This document shows positions 16,381-25,461 of a stretch of DNA of 64,000 nucleotides, one piece after another. Source of the stretch: Priestia koreensis (GTDB lineage Bacteria; Bacillota; Bacilli; Bacillales; Bacillaceae_H); assembly GCF_001274935.1 (NCBI RefSeq), contig NZ_LILC01000013.1, forward strand, positions 124,001 to 188,000. Direction: 5' to 3'. The position numbers were made by a program, and so were the translations under genes. Under the pieces are notes generated by a model. The model ran no database searches, was not told the origin of the DNA, and saw only the letters and a list, made by a program, of their open reading frames with translations. The number at the start of each line of letters is the position of its first letter. The stretch's first letter is position 1.

Positions 16381-16539
16381 CCACCCCTCTTCTTGCTTAT
16401 ATGTTCCCCCTTTTTTGATGATTTTACCAACGGTTTTGATGTTTTCTTAAAATCTCTCCTAATGTCACGATTACGTACTATTTCGGGACAGCATTCATAT
16501 AGTTAAAAAGAGGTTGTCTACGGAACGGAGGGTGTGTGT

Positions 16540-17319
16540 ATGTCGTGGTTTGAATCACTTATTTTAGGTATTATTCAAGGTCTTACGGAGTTTTTACCGA
16601 TTAGCAGTACAGGTCATCTCTATTTAGGTAGGCATTTATTTGGATTAGACGAGGCAGGCTTATTTCTCGATACGATGCTTCATATCGGAACGGTACTAGC
16701 CGTATTTGTTTTTTACAAAGACGAATTCGTACATATGATTAAAAAACCGTTTAGCAAACTAACCTTTCTCCTTATTGTCGGAACGATCCCTGCAGTAGTG
16801 GTAGGCTTACTTTTTAAAGATTACTTTGAAACCATATCGAAGACGGGGGTTACGATAGGATGGGAGTTTTTAGTGACGGGCCTATTTTTATGGTTCGCAG
16901 ATTCCATCAAAAACGGACGAAAAAAAATGGATGACATTACCTATACAGATGCGTTTGTTATTGGAACGTTTCAAGCAGCGGCCATTTTTCCAGCTATTTC
17001 ACGTTCTGGACTTACGATTGTGGCAGCGCTTATCAGAAAGCTTGATCGTGAAACGGCGGCCTATTTCTCTTTTCTTCTTTCCACACCTGCGATCGTTGGC
17101 GCGATGATTTTACAGCTGAGCGATGTGATGGGCGGTAAAGTCGAATCGATTTCTCTTTTTTCACTGTTTGTAGGTACCCTTTCCTCTGCTCTTTTTGGCT
17201 ATGTGGCGGTAAAATGGATGATTGGGTATTTAAAAAATCATTCTTTAAAGCTGTTTGCTGTGTATGTGTGGGGGTTAGGAGGCCTTATTTTATTCTTCCA
17301 AATGACTGGACGATTTTAA
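16540..17319 (+). CDS. uppP: Undecaprenyl-diphosphate phosphatase
   Basis: A 259-residue BacA/UppP integral membrane phosphatase. It recycles undecaprenyl diphosphate to undecaprenyl phosphate, the lipid carrier for peptidoglycan and teichoic acid precursors. The two catalytic motifs are present: QGLTEFLPISSTGHL near residue 15 and the PAISRSG loop near residue 150. About seven to eight membrane helices. The ATG at 16540 has GGAGGG seven bases upstream. Overexpression gives bacitracin resistance in other Bacilli. Monocistronic. Confidence 0.96.
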   Translation: MSWFESLILGIIQGLTEFLPISSTGHLYLGRHLFGLDEAGLFLDTMLHIGTVLAVFVFYKDEFVHMIKKPFSKLTFLLIVGTIPAVVVGLLFKDYFETISKTGVTIGWEFLVTGLFLWFADSIKNGRKKMDDITYTDAFVIGTFQAAAIFPAISRSGLTIVAALIRKLDRETAAYFSFLLSTPAIVGAMILQLSDVMGGKVESISLFSLFVGTLSSALFGYVAVKWMIGYLKNHSLKLFAVYVWGLGGLILFFQMTGRF

Positions 17320-17353
17320 AAAGAGGATGGAGCCAAAGGCCCCATCCTCTTTC
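17319..17353. terminator. Bidirectional terminator
   Basis: AAAGAGGATGG / CCATCCTCTTT stem with an inner GCC/GGC pairing, between convergent uppP and the DAACS gene. Confidence 0.88.
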
Positions 17354-17357
17354 CCTT

Positions 17358-18590
17358 TTATGATGCAGAAGATAATTTTTCTGCGCGTTTCTTTTCTGAT
17401 TCTGCAACGATGACCGCACATGCTGCGTCACCCGTAATGTTAACGGCTGTACGCGTCATGTCAAGAAGGCGATCGATCCCGATAATGAGAGCAATTCCTT
17501 CTACCGGAAGATTAACAGAGTTTAAGACCATCGCAAGCATAATGAGCCCTACTCCTGGTACTCCAGCTGTCCCAATACTTGCTAAAACTGCCGTTAGAAC
17601 CACGGTGATGATTTGAATAAATGAGAGATTAATATCGTATACTTGGGCGATAAAGATTGTTGCTACCCCTTGCATAATCGCTGTCCCATCCATATTAATT
17701 GTTGCGCCTAACGGCTGAACGAAGCTACTAATGGATTCTGGCACACGCAAATTCTTTTGTGCCGTTGACATTGAGACCGGAAGCGTCGCGTTACTACTTG
17801 ATGTACTAAAAGCGACTGCCATAGCAGGTGCAAATCCTTTAAAGAATTCAATTGGGCTTCGCTTGGCTAGGAGCATAATTGTTGATCCATATGTAAGCGC
17901 CGTGTGGATTAGAAGGCCTGCTAGCACGACAATCATATATAGACCCATCGCTTTAATTGCATCAATTCCTTGACTTCCTACCGCTGTTGCGATTAATCCA
18001 AACGTCCCGTATGGCGCGAATTTCATGACAAGGTTCACAAGGTACATCATGAGTTCGTTTCCTTGTTCAATCACATTGTACACGGCCTTTGTTTTATTGT
18101 TTAAGATCGCAAGACCAAGACCAACGAAGATGGAGAAAACGATAATTTGAAGCATGTTTCCTTCTACCATTGCTCGTATTGGATTCGTTGGAATAATGTT
18201 AAGAAGCGTTTCGCTGATTGGAGGTGCTTCCTTCGCATCGAATGTTGCCCCTGTTTTATCAAATTCCCCTACGTTTCCTGGTTGCAGAGCAAAAGCTAAT
18301 ACCAAACCGATAACGATGGCTACTGTTGTCGTGACCAAAAAGTATGAGATGGTTTTAGCACCGATACGTCCTAACTTCTTAGGATCGCCAAGTCCAGCTG
18401 TTCCAAGTGTAATGGAGAAAAACACAATTGGGACCACTAGCATATTAATAAGTCCTAAAAAGATTTTTCCTAGCGGTGTAAATAAAAAAGTGTTTACTTT
18501 TTCAAAAACGTCTGGTGAAGCAATGTTTAGAACAAGCCCTACTACTGCCCCTAGAAGCAGGGCAATAATAATCTTTGTTGATAACTTCAT
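17358..18590 (-). CDS. Glutamate/dicarboxylate:cation symporter (DAACS), canonical
   Basis: A 410-residue carrier with all the diagnostic motifs: HP1 STSSSNATLPVSM, TM7 NMDGTAIMQG, HP2 STAGVPGVG, TM8 DRLLDMTRTAVNITGDAACAV. In the family the TM8 D and R and the NMDGT motif bind acidic substrate and sodium or proton, so glutamate, aspartate or a C4-dicarboxylate is expected. The family clusters with B. subtilis GltP/GltT/DctP; I do not choose one. It is the intact counterpart of the divergent paralogue at 4957-6159. Confidence 0.9.
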   Translation of the reverse strand: MKLSTKIIIALLLGAVVGLVLNIASPDVFEKVNTFLFTPLGKIFLGLINMLVVPIVFFSITLGTAGLGDPKKLGRIGAKTISYFLVTTTVAIVIGLVLAFALQPGNVGEFDKTGATFDAKEAPPISETLLNIIPTNPIRAMVEGNMLQIIVFSIFVGLGLAILNNKTKAVYNVIEQGNELMMYLVNLVMKFAPYGTFGLIATAVGSQGIDAIKAMGLYMIVVLAGLLIHTALTYGSTIMLLAKRSPIEFFKGFAPAMAVAFSTSSSNATLPVSMSTAQKNLRVPESISSFVQPLGATINMDGTAIMQGVATIFIAQVYDINLSFIQIITVVLTAVLASIGTAGVPGVGLIMLAMVLNSVNLPVEGIALIIGIDRLLDMTRTAVNITGDAACAVIVAESEKKRAEKLSSAS

Positions 18591-18786
18591 CCAACATCCC
18601 CCTCATAGTTAATTTTCTTTATCTATATGTAAAAAGATAAAGGCCATTAGCACAGAATACGAATATAATAGATTGAATATTTAGAATTTTTATCTCGCCA
18701 AAAATTCTGCTATGTAAAAATGAATAAAACAAATGAGAAATGAAAAAATGTAAATACGTGATGTCTAAAAAACTGGAGGTGTCATC

Positions 18787-18924
18787 TTGAAAATCGTTGA
18801 AATTTGCAAAGTTTGTAATGGAGTTGGGAAGCTAGATCGAAAGTTGCCGCTGTTCAAAAAAAATTGTCCCCTTTGTCAGGGCAGCGGCACTTATACTCAA
18901 TCATTAAGTGATTACCGTAGTTAA
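18787..18924 (+). CDS. DnaJ-type zinc-finger mini-protein (45 aa)
   Basis: A TTG start five bases after GGAGGTG opens a 45-codon frame. It has the paired CxxCxGxG motif of the DnaJ cysteine-rich domain: CKVCNGVG near residues 7-14 and CPLCQGSG near 27-34, followed by YTQSLSDY. The four cysteines should bind one zinc. Anti-TRAP (RtpA) of B. subtilis is a small protein with the same type of CxxC...CxxCxGxG site, so a protein-binding regulatory role is possible, but similarity outside the cysteines is weak. It is convergent with ydbT-like. Confidence 0.72.
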   Translation: MKIVEICKVCNGVGKLDRKLPLFKKNCPLCQGSGTYTQSLSDYRS

Positions 18925-18975
18925 CCGTTTCGCTTGTTATGTACACTATAGCAAGTTATTTCTTAAAATAAAACC

Positions 18976-20406
18976 CTAATAGTGAAATTTTAAACCTTTT
19001 TTTTGTAAAATTTTGTAGAAATTTTGCTTCAGTGACATTTCAATATGGCGAATGGTGTACTCTTCAATTAAAGCCTCTGAATAGACGTATAGCGTATACG
19101 TTTGAACACGACACGCCCTATCAATCCCTGTTTGAATGCACTTTACTGACTGCAAATAGTGCGAGAGAAACACGGTTGTTTCTCTTTTACCTCTTCTCCA
19201 TCGCTGAACGGTTATAAAACCCTTCTGCTTATACCCCACTGCATTGTTTTTCCACTGTATATAAGAGTGAAGCCACACTATGATCAACCATCCTGCATAG
19301 CTGTAGATTGAAAGTGATGTGTAATAGATAAGAAAACCAAGGAGCACATAAATAAAAAGAGAAAATCCACTAAATAAGTTATGAAGTGCATACAGAATAT
19401 AGCCTTGTGTCGGTGACTTTGTGCGTGGCTTTTCATACGTGAACTCGGGCAAATAAGCGTTTAAATAGGTTTGTAATCTTTGTTTTTGAACAATAGGAAA
19501 AAGCTCAATCGTTGCTTCTTCACCTGATCCTATTCCAACATTTTCTACTTTTACGCGCACTGATCCCGTCATCAGAAAACGAAGCGGCTCTTCTAGCACG
19601 ATCGACCGAATATAGTGAACGGGAATTCGGTACGTTTTTCGATTTAACACCCCGTATGAAACGATGAGCTCCTCTGACTCACGCGAAAGTACATAACGAC
19701 CATACTTCAAAAACGTTCGAATGCCGCTAGCCACCCAAATCAAAAGCAACAGTCCTACAGCACTTAGAAAAATTACCCATCCATGTTCTAGCCAGAACGA
19801 TAGGTGCAACACGTTTTTTGCATCGCTCTTTAAAAAACTTCCTTTTGGAAGGTCGTCTTTAAGCCAATCCGTTGCTTTCCCAAACAGCCAAAAACCAAAT
19901 GAGATAGCAGGTAGAAGAATACGGACATCGAGTGATAAGATGACGAGGTTTTTAATTCCTAATCGCCACGTGTTGTTTGATGGTTTTGTTGAAAGTGGTT
20001 GCTTGAAAATTTCTTTCTCTAGACGTTGTACCACCGCATGTTTCAATACGAACAGAACCTCATCTCCTCCAATGGTCTCAACCTTAACGTTTTCGATTTT
20101 TAGCCACCGCTTTATTAATGAATCACTTGTATGCACAGACCGAACGCTCTCAAGCGGAATGGTATTCACAGATTTTGATAGCACACCTCGTTCGATCACA
20201 ATGCTATTTTCTGTGAGTGAAAACGTATGGTTGAACCATGATACAAAAGACCAAAGCACGGTTAAAACGGCAAAGATTCCGACAATAACAGGCCACTGTA
20301 GGGAGGTTGGATTAAAAATCGTCACGCCCACAAACGGCACAAAGAAATTGCGGATCGTTTGGACGTTTTGATAGACGAATTCAATCCAGTGGTTTCTCAT
20401 CTTCAT
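18976..20406 (-). CDS. ydbT: Bacterial PH-domain membrane protein, YdbT-like
   Basis: A 476-residue protein with paired N-terminal membrane segments (residues 20-60), a first bPH_2 domain (VIERGVLSKSVNTIPLESVR), further membrane segments near 150-230, a second bPH_2 domain (LIVSYGVLNRKTYRIPVHYI), then a membrane hairpin and a third PH-like segment. This matches B. subtilis YdbT, which with YdbS is sigma-W controlled and helps resist bacteriocins. The start overlaps the end of ydbS by 26 bases, so the pair is coupled. Confidence 0.85.
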   Translation of the reverse strand: MKMRNHWIEFVYQNVQTIRNFFVPFVGVTIFNPTSLQWPVIVGIFAVLTVLWSFVSWFNHTFSLTENSIVIERGVLSKSVNTIPLESVRSVHTSDSLIKRWLKIENVKVETIGGDEVLFVLKHAVVQRLEKEIFKQPLSTKPSNNTWRLGIKNLVILSLDVRILLPAISFGFWLFGKATDWLKDDLPKGSFLKSDAKNVLHLSFWLEHGWVIFLSAVGLLLLIWVASGIRTFLKYGRYVLSRESEELIVSYGVLNRKTYRIPVHYIRSIVLEEPLRFLMTGSVRVKVENVGIGSGEEATIELFPIVQKQRLQTYLNAYLPEFTYEKPRTKSPTQGYILYALHNLFSGFSLFIYVLLGFLIYYTSLSIYSYAGWLIIVWLHSYIQWKNNAVGYKQKGFITVQRWRRGKRETTVFLSHYLQSVKCIQTGIDRACRVQTYTLYVYSEALIEEYTIRHIEMSLKQNFYKILQKKGLKFHY

Positions 20407-20887
20407 CTTGCATCACTTCCTTTTTCTTCACGACGTTCATTACGATTCTCTTTATTTCTTCAGCGTTTTCTTTTGAAATATATTCAAATCGATGAAGGCT
20501 ACCTGCTGTATAAAGGACAATGGCGCAAACATGTTTTTTACGTGCTAGTACACCTTGTTGAATGTTGACATGCTGAACGTTAATCGTTGGAATCAACACC
20601 TCTTCTACACTCCACCCTCCGTTTACTAGTAAAATAGTGGATTTATCAAATTCATAGCGTGCATGACGATAACGAAGCGGTAGCAGCACGGCATTTTTTA
20701 GTAGCCAGTACAAACTGATGACAATAAGATACCCATACCAACTAATCTTTAGGAGCGGATGCCAATAATGGATAACGTGATAATGAAACAATGCCCACGC
20801 CCCTATTCCGATCGCAATCGCAATCAAAAAACTGATAAAGGACTGAATACGCCAGATAGTAAGAGAAATACGCTCAATTCTGTTCAT
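20381..20887 (-). CDS. ydbS: Bacterial PH-domain membrane protein, YdbS-like
   Basis: A 168-residue protein with two adjacent membrane helices (residues 14-36 and 47-66) followed by one bPH_2 domain (YEFDKSTILLVNGGWSVEEV ... IPTINVQHVNIQQGVLARKK). The start at 20887 has AGGAG ten bases upstream; eight extra in-frame residues to 20911 are unlikely. It forms an operon with the YdbT-like gene. A hairpin terminator sits just upstream, so transcription may come from read-through or from a promoter overlapping that hairpin. Confidence 0.85.
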   Translation of the reverse strand: MNRIERISLTIWRIQSFISFLIAIAIGIGAWALFHYHVIHYWHPLLKISWYGYLIVISLYWLLKNAVLLPLRYRHARYEFDKSTILLVNGGWSVEEVLIPTINVQHVNIQQGVLARKKHVCAIVLYTAGSLHRFEYISKENAEEIKRIVMNVVKKKEVMQDEDEKPLD

Positions 20888-20913
20888 GAATACTGTTCTC
20901 CTTTCTTGCAAAT

Positions 20914-20942
20914 GAAAAGCGGCTATAAGCTAGCCGCTTCAT
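20914..20942 (-). terminator. Hairpin after the MFS gene
   Basis: AAGCGGCTA / TAGCCGCTT 9-bp stem with a TTTTCATTT tract, only about 27 bases before the YdbS start. Confidence 0.7.
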
Positions 20943-20946
20943 TGAC

Positions 20947-22176
20947 TTATGAAATCGTTGTTTCGTACTTGGTCGCCCCACTAGAGGTAAAATGGTGACG
21001 AACTCTAAAAATCGCGAATGCGCTACAGCATAACAAGAGCGCTGAAACATCAAATGCTCTTATCACACCAAAATAGTCCGTAATAGCGCTTAGTAGCAAG
21101 GTTGATGCCCCGAAAGAAACGGTCGCAATGACGTTTTGAACGGAAAAAATTTTCGGCAACGCGTCTAGAGATGCTGATTTTTGAAGAGTTGTTTGAATAA
21201 TGATCACTTTCATTTGTTCCCCTACTCCGTACAAACCTGATAAGAGGAGTGCGATCCATCCAACGGTAGTATGACCAAAACCAACCGTCATGAGCGCGAG
21301 AAACAAAGAGCTGTAAAAAATAATCATGCCGTAATGTGCTGGTTGAAAGCTCGATGAATACTTGGCGGATAGGAGCGAGCCAATGATCATTCCGCCGAAA
21401 AAGACTGCGTTAATATAGCCCCACCACGCTTGAGAAAGATGAAGCTGTTGCTCCACATACACGTATAAAATAGCAGCAATCCAGACCCCTGTCGCTAATC
21501 CTTCTAAAAAGGAAACCCACGTTAAGCCCTTTAAAACACTACTTTTAAAGGTTAACTGCCATCCTTCTCGAATGGACGTAAGCATAGGAGGAGCCTCTAG
21601 GCGCGAACGTGTTGGCGTTTCGACGTTTAATACAAACATAAAAACCGTTGCCAGCGTATAAAAAAAGAGACAAATGAAAAGAAGCGTCGTAGAGTGAAAT
21701 GCAGCAATTAAAATGCCGCCCAAAGGCCAAGCGCCAAGACGAACCATCTGATCAATACTTGCAATTAAGCTATTCGCTCTACGAAGCTGCTCATCACCTA
21801 CCAAAATAGGTACACAGGTATTTCGAATGGGATTTGCAATGCTATCGAGCAAGGAGATGCACATCATAAGCAGTAAAATTACCCAAACGGGTCCCGTAAA
21901 GATGTGAATAAATCCAATTAACCCTACTAATAATAATGTCTTCCCTAACTGTGACCATGCAAGTCCTTGTTTAAGCGACACGCGATCTATCAAAGCAGGT
22001 GCAAAAATGCCCCCTGCAAACATGGCGATATTCACAAGAAACGGAATAAGCGCTGTCGCTGTCGCGCTCCCCGTTTGATTGTAAATAAACGTAACGAGTG
22101 CAACAACGTACCAAACATCCGCTAAATTGGCGCACGACTGCCCTAAAACGAGAGTAAAAAACGATTTATTCATCAT
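20947..22176 (-). CDS. Major facilitator superfamily exporter
   Basis: A 409-residue MFS protein with about 12 hydrophobic segments. It resembles the MFS_3/EntS-like branch: GQSCANLADVWYVVALVTF in TM1 and the DRVSLKQG loop after TM2. Substrate unknown; macrolide or siderophore export is common in that branch. The start at 22176 (or the adjacent ATG at 22173) follows AAAGGTGAG. An inverted repeat covers its promoter. Confidence 0.82.
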   Translation of the reverse strand: MMNKSFFTLVLGQSCANLADVWYVVALVTFIYNQTGSATATALIPFLVNIAMFAGGIFAPALIDRVSLKQGLAWSQLGKTLLLVGLIGFIHIFTGPVWVILLLMMCISLLDSIANPIRNTCVPILVGDEQLRRANSLIASIDQMVRLGAWPLGGILIAAFHSTTLLFICLFFYTLATVFMFVLNVETPTRSRLEAPPMLTSIREGWQLTFKSSVLKGLTWVSFLEGLATGVWIAAILYVYVEQQLHLSQAWWGYINAVFFGGMIIGSLLSAKYSSSFQPAHYGMIIFYSSLFLALMTVGFGHTTVGWIALLLSGLYGVGEQMKVIIIQTTLQKSASLDALPKIFSVQNVIATVSFGASTLLLSAITDYFGVIRAFDVSALLLCCSAFAIFRVRHHFTSSGATKYETTIS

Positions 22177-22254
22177 GATCTCACCTTTCATCTTATGAAG
22201 TTGTCGATATGCTTGAAAGATTGATCACGACCTACATGTTTTCACCTCTTTAAC

Positions 22255-22284
22255 GGATTATCTTTCTATTATACAAGATAATCC
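22255..22284 (-). promoter_or_regulatory. Operator-like inverted repeat at the MFS promoter
   Basis: GGATTATCTT and AAGATAATCC form a perfect 10-bp inverted repeat with a 10-bp spacer. The spacer carries a minus-strand TATAAT, so a bound dimer would cover the -10 box. No regulator gene is adjacent. Confidence 0.6.
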
Positions 22285-22432
22285 CTTTCTTTTTTAGTGT
22301 TTTTTTCCATTTATCTGCTCTTTCCTATTCAAATGGGATTAAAATTGTTCTTCTTCTCAACCTTTTGTATAATGAAACTGGTTCACATTAGATAAGTAAG
22401 AAGAAACCGCATAATTTCACTACTTCTTCCCC

Positions 22433-22460
22433 TTGTTCTAATAATCGTTTATAGTATAAT
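22433..22460 (+). promoter_or_regulatory. Sigma-A promoter of camS
   Basis: TTGTTC (22433-22438), 16-bp spacer, TATAAT (22455-22460), 40 bases before the start codon. Confidence 0.65.
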
Positions 22461-22499
22461 AAGGCTTGATTGGCATTAGAAAAAACTGAGGTGTAAAGA

Positions 22500-23648
22500 T
22501 TGAAAACATATTCGAAATTTTTAGCCGCGACGTCGATTACATTTATGCTTGCGGGCTGTTCTTTGCTTCCGAATCACTCCGATAAGGGCAAAAAAGAACA
22601 AAAATCAACTCCTATTACAAAAATCTCGTCTCCTGTTCAGTACTATCCTTCTGCTACGCCATTTAAAGAGGGCGTAAACAGAGGCCAAATTACTTCTTAT
22701 CTTCATTCAAAGCTTGATATTGATGAAGTAGAATTAGGCTTAATGGAATTGTCACAGGACGAATACGATACGGATGACTACATATATCAAGAAGGTCAAT
22801 TGATTGACAATGATGAACTTGATGATTGGTTAAAGCGTTCATCTACAACAGATAAAGGGCTAAATCCACCGATCAAAACAAAGAAGGATGCAAGTGTGGA
22901 TGACAAGCTAAAAGCGGAGGAAGATAATCCAAAGTATTTGGCCTATGTTCTGGAACAAGATTACTTAGACAAGGACGGAAATGTGGCGGGAATGTCACTT
23001 GGTCTCGTTCTTCACTCAACGTATTATTTTAAAACAACCGATTCTCAGGGCCTGATTTACAATGGTTCTAAAAAATTAAGTACACAAAAAGCACAGGAAT
23101 ACGGCAAAAAAGTAGCACAAAAAATCGTGGATCAGCTTCGTAAAAAGAAGGATACGAAAGATCTACCAATCTACTTTACGCTGTTCCAAGAATCAAATAA
23201 GGGTGATATTTTACCAGGACAATTCGTTTCATCCAACTATATTAAAGGCAGCGGAGACAAATTAGGCGGCTGGGATGATTTGAATCGTAAATATTATCTC
23301 TTCCCTTCTACTGCTGCTGATAAGGACCAAAAGGAAGTAGCGGGTCAAATCGGGTTATTTCAAGATGAGCTCAACAAATACTACGGAAAAAGTCGCACCA
23401 TGCCTGTTGTAGCAAAAGGGCTATTCGTAGATAAAAATCTTCAAAAGCTCTCCGTCGAAATTCCGGTTGCGTCTATGAGTAAAACCGAAATCATTTCGTT
23501 AAGTCAATTTGTAGCGAATATGCTAACAGAGGGCGCGCTACCAAATCACTCCATTATCGAAGTGAAAATTACGGCGCTTGATAAAATTCGCAGTTTCATT
23601 TTATTTGATCCGAATGAAGACGAGCCGTTCATTCATGTATATGACTGA
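22500..23648 (+). CDS. CamS-family sex pheromone lipoprotein
   Basis: A 382-residue secreted lipoprotein. The lipobox LAGC (cysteine near residue 20) ends a short signal peptide starting MKTYSKFL. The mature part is acidic, with the CamS segments GVNRGQITSYLHSKLDIDEV and YYFKTTD. B. subtilis YerH and staphylococcal CamS belong here; in S. aureus the signal peptide is the source of the cAM373 pheromone. Start is TTG at 22500 behind TGAGGTG. In many Bacilli this gene follows pcrA-ligA; here it has its own promoter and terminator. Confidence 0.9.
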   Translation: MKTYSKFLAATSITFMLAGCSLLPNHSDKGKKEQKSTPITKISSPVQYYPSATPFKEGVNRGQITSYLHSKLDIDEVELGLMELSQDEYDTDDYIYQEGQLIDNDELDDWLKRSSTTDKGLNPPIKTKKDASVDDKLKAEEDNPKYLAYVLEQDYLDKDGNVAGMSLGLVLHSTYYFKTTDSQGLIYNGSKKLSTQKAQEYGKKVAQKIVDQLRKKKDTKDLPIYFTLFQESNKGDILPGQFVSSNYIKGSGDKLGGWDDLNRKYYLFPSTAADKDQKEVAGQIGLFQDELNKYYGKSRTMPVVAKGLFVDKNLQKLSVEIPVASMSKTEIISLSQFVANMLTEGALPNHSIIEVKITALDKIRSFILFDPNEDEPFIHVYD

Positions 23649-23652
23649 TCAT

Positions 23653-23688
23653 AAAAAAGCGTAGAGGGAATGACCTCTACGCTTTTTT
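23653..23688. terminator. Bidirectional terminator
   Basis: GCGTAGAGG / CCTCTACGC stem extended by A/T pairs, between convergent camS and a small gene. Confidence 0.9.
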
Positions 23689-23713
23689 ATGTTTCAGATG
23701 ACAAGTAATTTAA

Positions 23714-24007
23714 TTATGCTAATTTATAAGAAGAAAGGTTATACCACGCATGCATCGTAAAATGCTCTAACTCCTCTTCTGCTGTCCCTTCATAAAACGC
23801 GCGAAAATCCTCTGTCGACATGCCGTAACGCTGCTCACACCACTCAAGAAAAATCTCAAGATCGTCTTCTGCTGTTAGCTCTTCAAATGTAAGCATGTGC
23901 TTTTTCTTGTACGCTTCATCACACTGACAAAAAAGCAGTGATTTGCTTGAATCGACATAATAACCACGGTCAAGACACTCTTCACAATCTGGACGATGAT
24001 ACCTCAT
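23714..24007 (-). CDS. Small cysteine-rich hypothetical protein
   Basis: A 97-residue acidic protein. The N-terminus has CEECLDRGYY followed by LFCQCDEAYKKK, a CxxC...CxC pattern that could bind zinc. The remainder is helical and rich in glutamate. ATG at 24007 has GGAGG seven bases upstream; the TTG just before it is unlikely. No family recognised; the cysteine block resembles short zinc ribbons found in Bacillus proteins of unknown role. Single gene. Confidence 0.65.
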   Translation of the reverse strand: MRYHRPDCEECLDRGYYVDSSKSLLFCQCDEAYKKKHMLTFEELTAEDDLEIFLEWCEQRYGMSTEDFRAFYEGTAEEELEHFTMHAWYNLSSYKLA

Positions 24008-24197
24008 CAATTTTCCTCCTCTTTCTTTAATCGCTATATTTTTCTATACAGTATCTCCAATTAAAGCCTTTTTTATTCGTTGTGCTTGGTTTAACTAAAA
24101 ATTTTTGTTATAGTGAGAAAAATCAAAAATTATTTCTTTCATCAGGAACTATTGACTATAATGGATAGAGAAGAATGAACACATGCAGGAGTTTATA

Positions 24198-24878
24198 ATG
24201 AAGAAATATCTTTTGTTACTCATTCCTTTTTTCTTTTATGGAAGACAGCTGTTGGTTTACTGGGGAGATCTCTTTTTTTGTCTCCAAGTTTTTGCGAGCA
24301 TTTCTGTTTTGACAGGGTTTATGGTGTTGCTACTGAAACGAACCACTTTATCAACCATGCTGGACTGGACGATAGCGACATGTTTTTCAATTTATTTTTG
24401 TTTTCTTTTTCATATCACAGTGGAAGTGGTTGCCTTTCCCGATCTTCATTCATCTGACTGGTCGAATCTCTCCTTTATCGTACAAACGGTGAACGTTCAT
24501 CCGATAAGGGGTATTCTCGACATTGTAAGGAATAATCCAAACGCTACATTTCAAATTGTCGGCAATTTGCTCATGCTTTCTCCCTTTGCCTTTGTCATGC
24601 GCTATTTTTCATGGGTCAATAGCACAAAGAGAACGATTATGTATGGCTTTTTTCTTTCTTTTGTCATTGAAGTTATACAATTAGTTGAAACGGCTGTGGA
24701 TATGGTGTGGCAGCTAGGCATAAGAAGAAGTCCTGACAGTTCAGATGTGTTATTGAACACAGCAGGAGCAATGTTTGGTGCGCTTGCTTATCATGTATGG
24801 AAAACGGTGAAACAACCTTCTTTCGGAAAAAACGGTAGATTAAATCCAACTATTCAGGATCAGCAAGAGGATTATTAG
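24198..24878 (+). CDS. VanZ-family membrane protein
   Basis: A 226-residue protein with about five to six membrane segments and the VanZ-like core: NATFQIVGNLLMLSPFAFVM, FVIEVIQLVETAVD and SSDVLLNTAGAMFGALAYH. VanZ confers low-level teicoplanin resistance in enterococci, but chromosomal relatives have unknown function. The start at 24198 has GGAG six bases upstream; the ATG at 24183 would place that site inside the gene. Followed after 27 bases by the DinB-like gene, probably in one transcript. Confidence 0.85.
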   Translation: MKKYLLLLIPFFFYGRQLLVYWGDLFFCLQVFASISVLTGFMVLLLKRTTLSTMLDWTIATCFSIYFCFLFHITVEVVAFPDLHSSDWSNLSFIVQTVNVHPIRGILDIVRNNPNATFQIVGNLLMLSPFAFVMRYFSWVNSTKRTIMYGFFLSFVIEVIQLVETAVDMVWQLGIRRSPDSSDVLLNTAGAMFGALAYHVWKTVKQPSFGKNGRLNPTIQDQQEDY

Positions 24879-24905
24879 TTCTTTATTATGTAAGGAGGAA
24901 AAAAG

Positions 24906-25427
24906 ATGAATGCACAGTATCCGATTGGTCCATTCGTAAAGCCAAGCTCATATAGTTTAGAGGAAGTAAAACAGTGGATAGAGGATATCCGAAGCTTTCC
25001 GCGCCTTTTAAAACAGATTACGCATCAGCTATCTACCAATCAGCTTGATACTCCTTACCGTAAAAACGGATGGACCGTTCGTCAAGTCGTTCATCACGTA
25101 GCTGATTCTCATATGAACGCGTTTATTCGTTTTAAGCTAGCTCTAACAGAAGATTTTCCACTCATTAAAACATATGATGAGAAAAAATGGGCAACTCTTT
25201 CTGATTGTAGTCTTCCTATCGAAGCATCTCTGAAAATGGTTGAAGGGATTCATGAACGCTGGTATGCCTTAATCAAAGAGATGGATGAAACGGACTTTCA
25301 CCGCACAATGAATCATCCGGAATACGCAGATCCACAGCCATTGTATACAAATCTTGGCTTATACTCCTGGCATGGGCGACATCACCTTTCACATATCGAA
25401 CTTGTTGCTCATGCACAGAAAGCATAA
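24906..25427 (+). CDS. DinB-type bacillithiol transferase, BstA/YfiT-like
   Basis: A 173-residue protein of the YfiT putative metal-dependent hydrolase family. Start region YPIGPFVKPSSYSLEEVKQW is characteristic. The zinc-binding histidines are in VVHHVADSHMNAFIR and WHGRHHLSHIELV. B. subtilis BstA (YfiT) is a DinB-type S-transferase using bacillithiol, so detoxification by thiol conjugation is likely. Strong AAGGAGG start site. Co-directional with the VanZ gene and closed by a terminator. Confidence 0.88.
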   Translation: MNAQYPIGPFVKPSSYSLEEVKQWIEDIRSFPRLLKQITHQLSTNQLDTPYRKNGWTVRQVVHHVADSHMNAFIRFKLALTEDFPLIKTYDEKKWATLSDCSLPIEASLKMVEGIHERWYALIKEMDETDFHRTMNHPEYADPQPLYTNLGLYSWHGRHHLSHIELVAHAQKA

Positions 25428-25461
25428 AAAAAGCGAGCAGGATCGTTTCTGCTCGCTTTTT
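25426..25461. terminator. Bidirectional terminator
   Basis: AAAAAGCGAGCAG / CTGCTCGCTTTTT 13-bp stem between convergent genes; it overlaps both gene ends. Confidence 0.92.

Noticed and set aside
18154..18612. Plus-strand open frame of 152 codons opposite the DAACS gene
   Set aside because: It is a shadow of the well-supported minus-strand symporter and has no homology pattern of its own.
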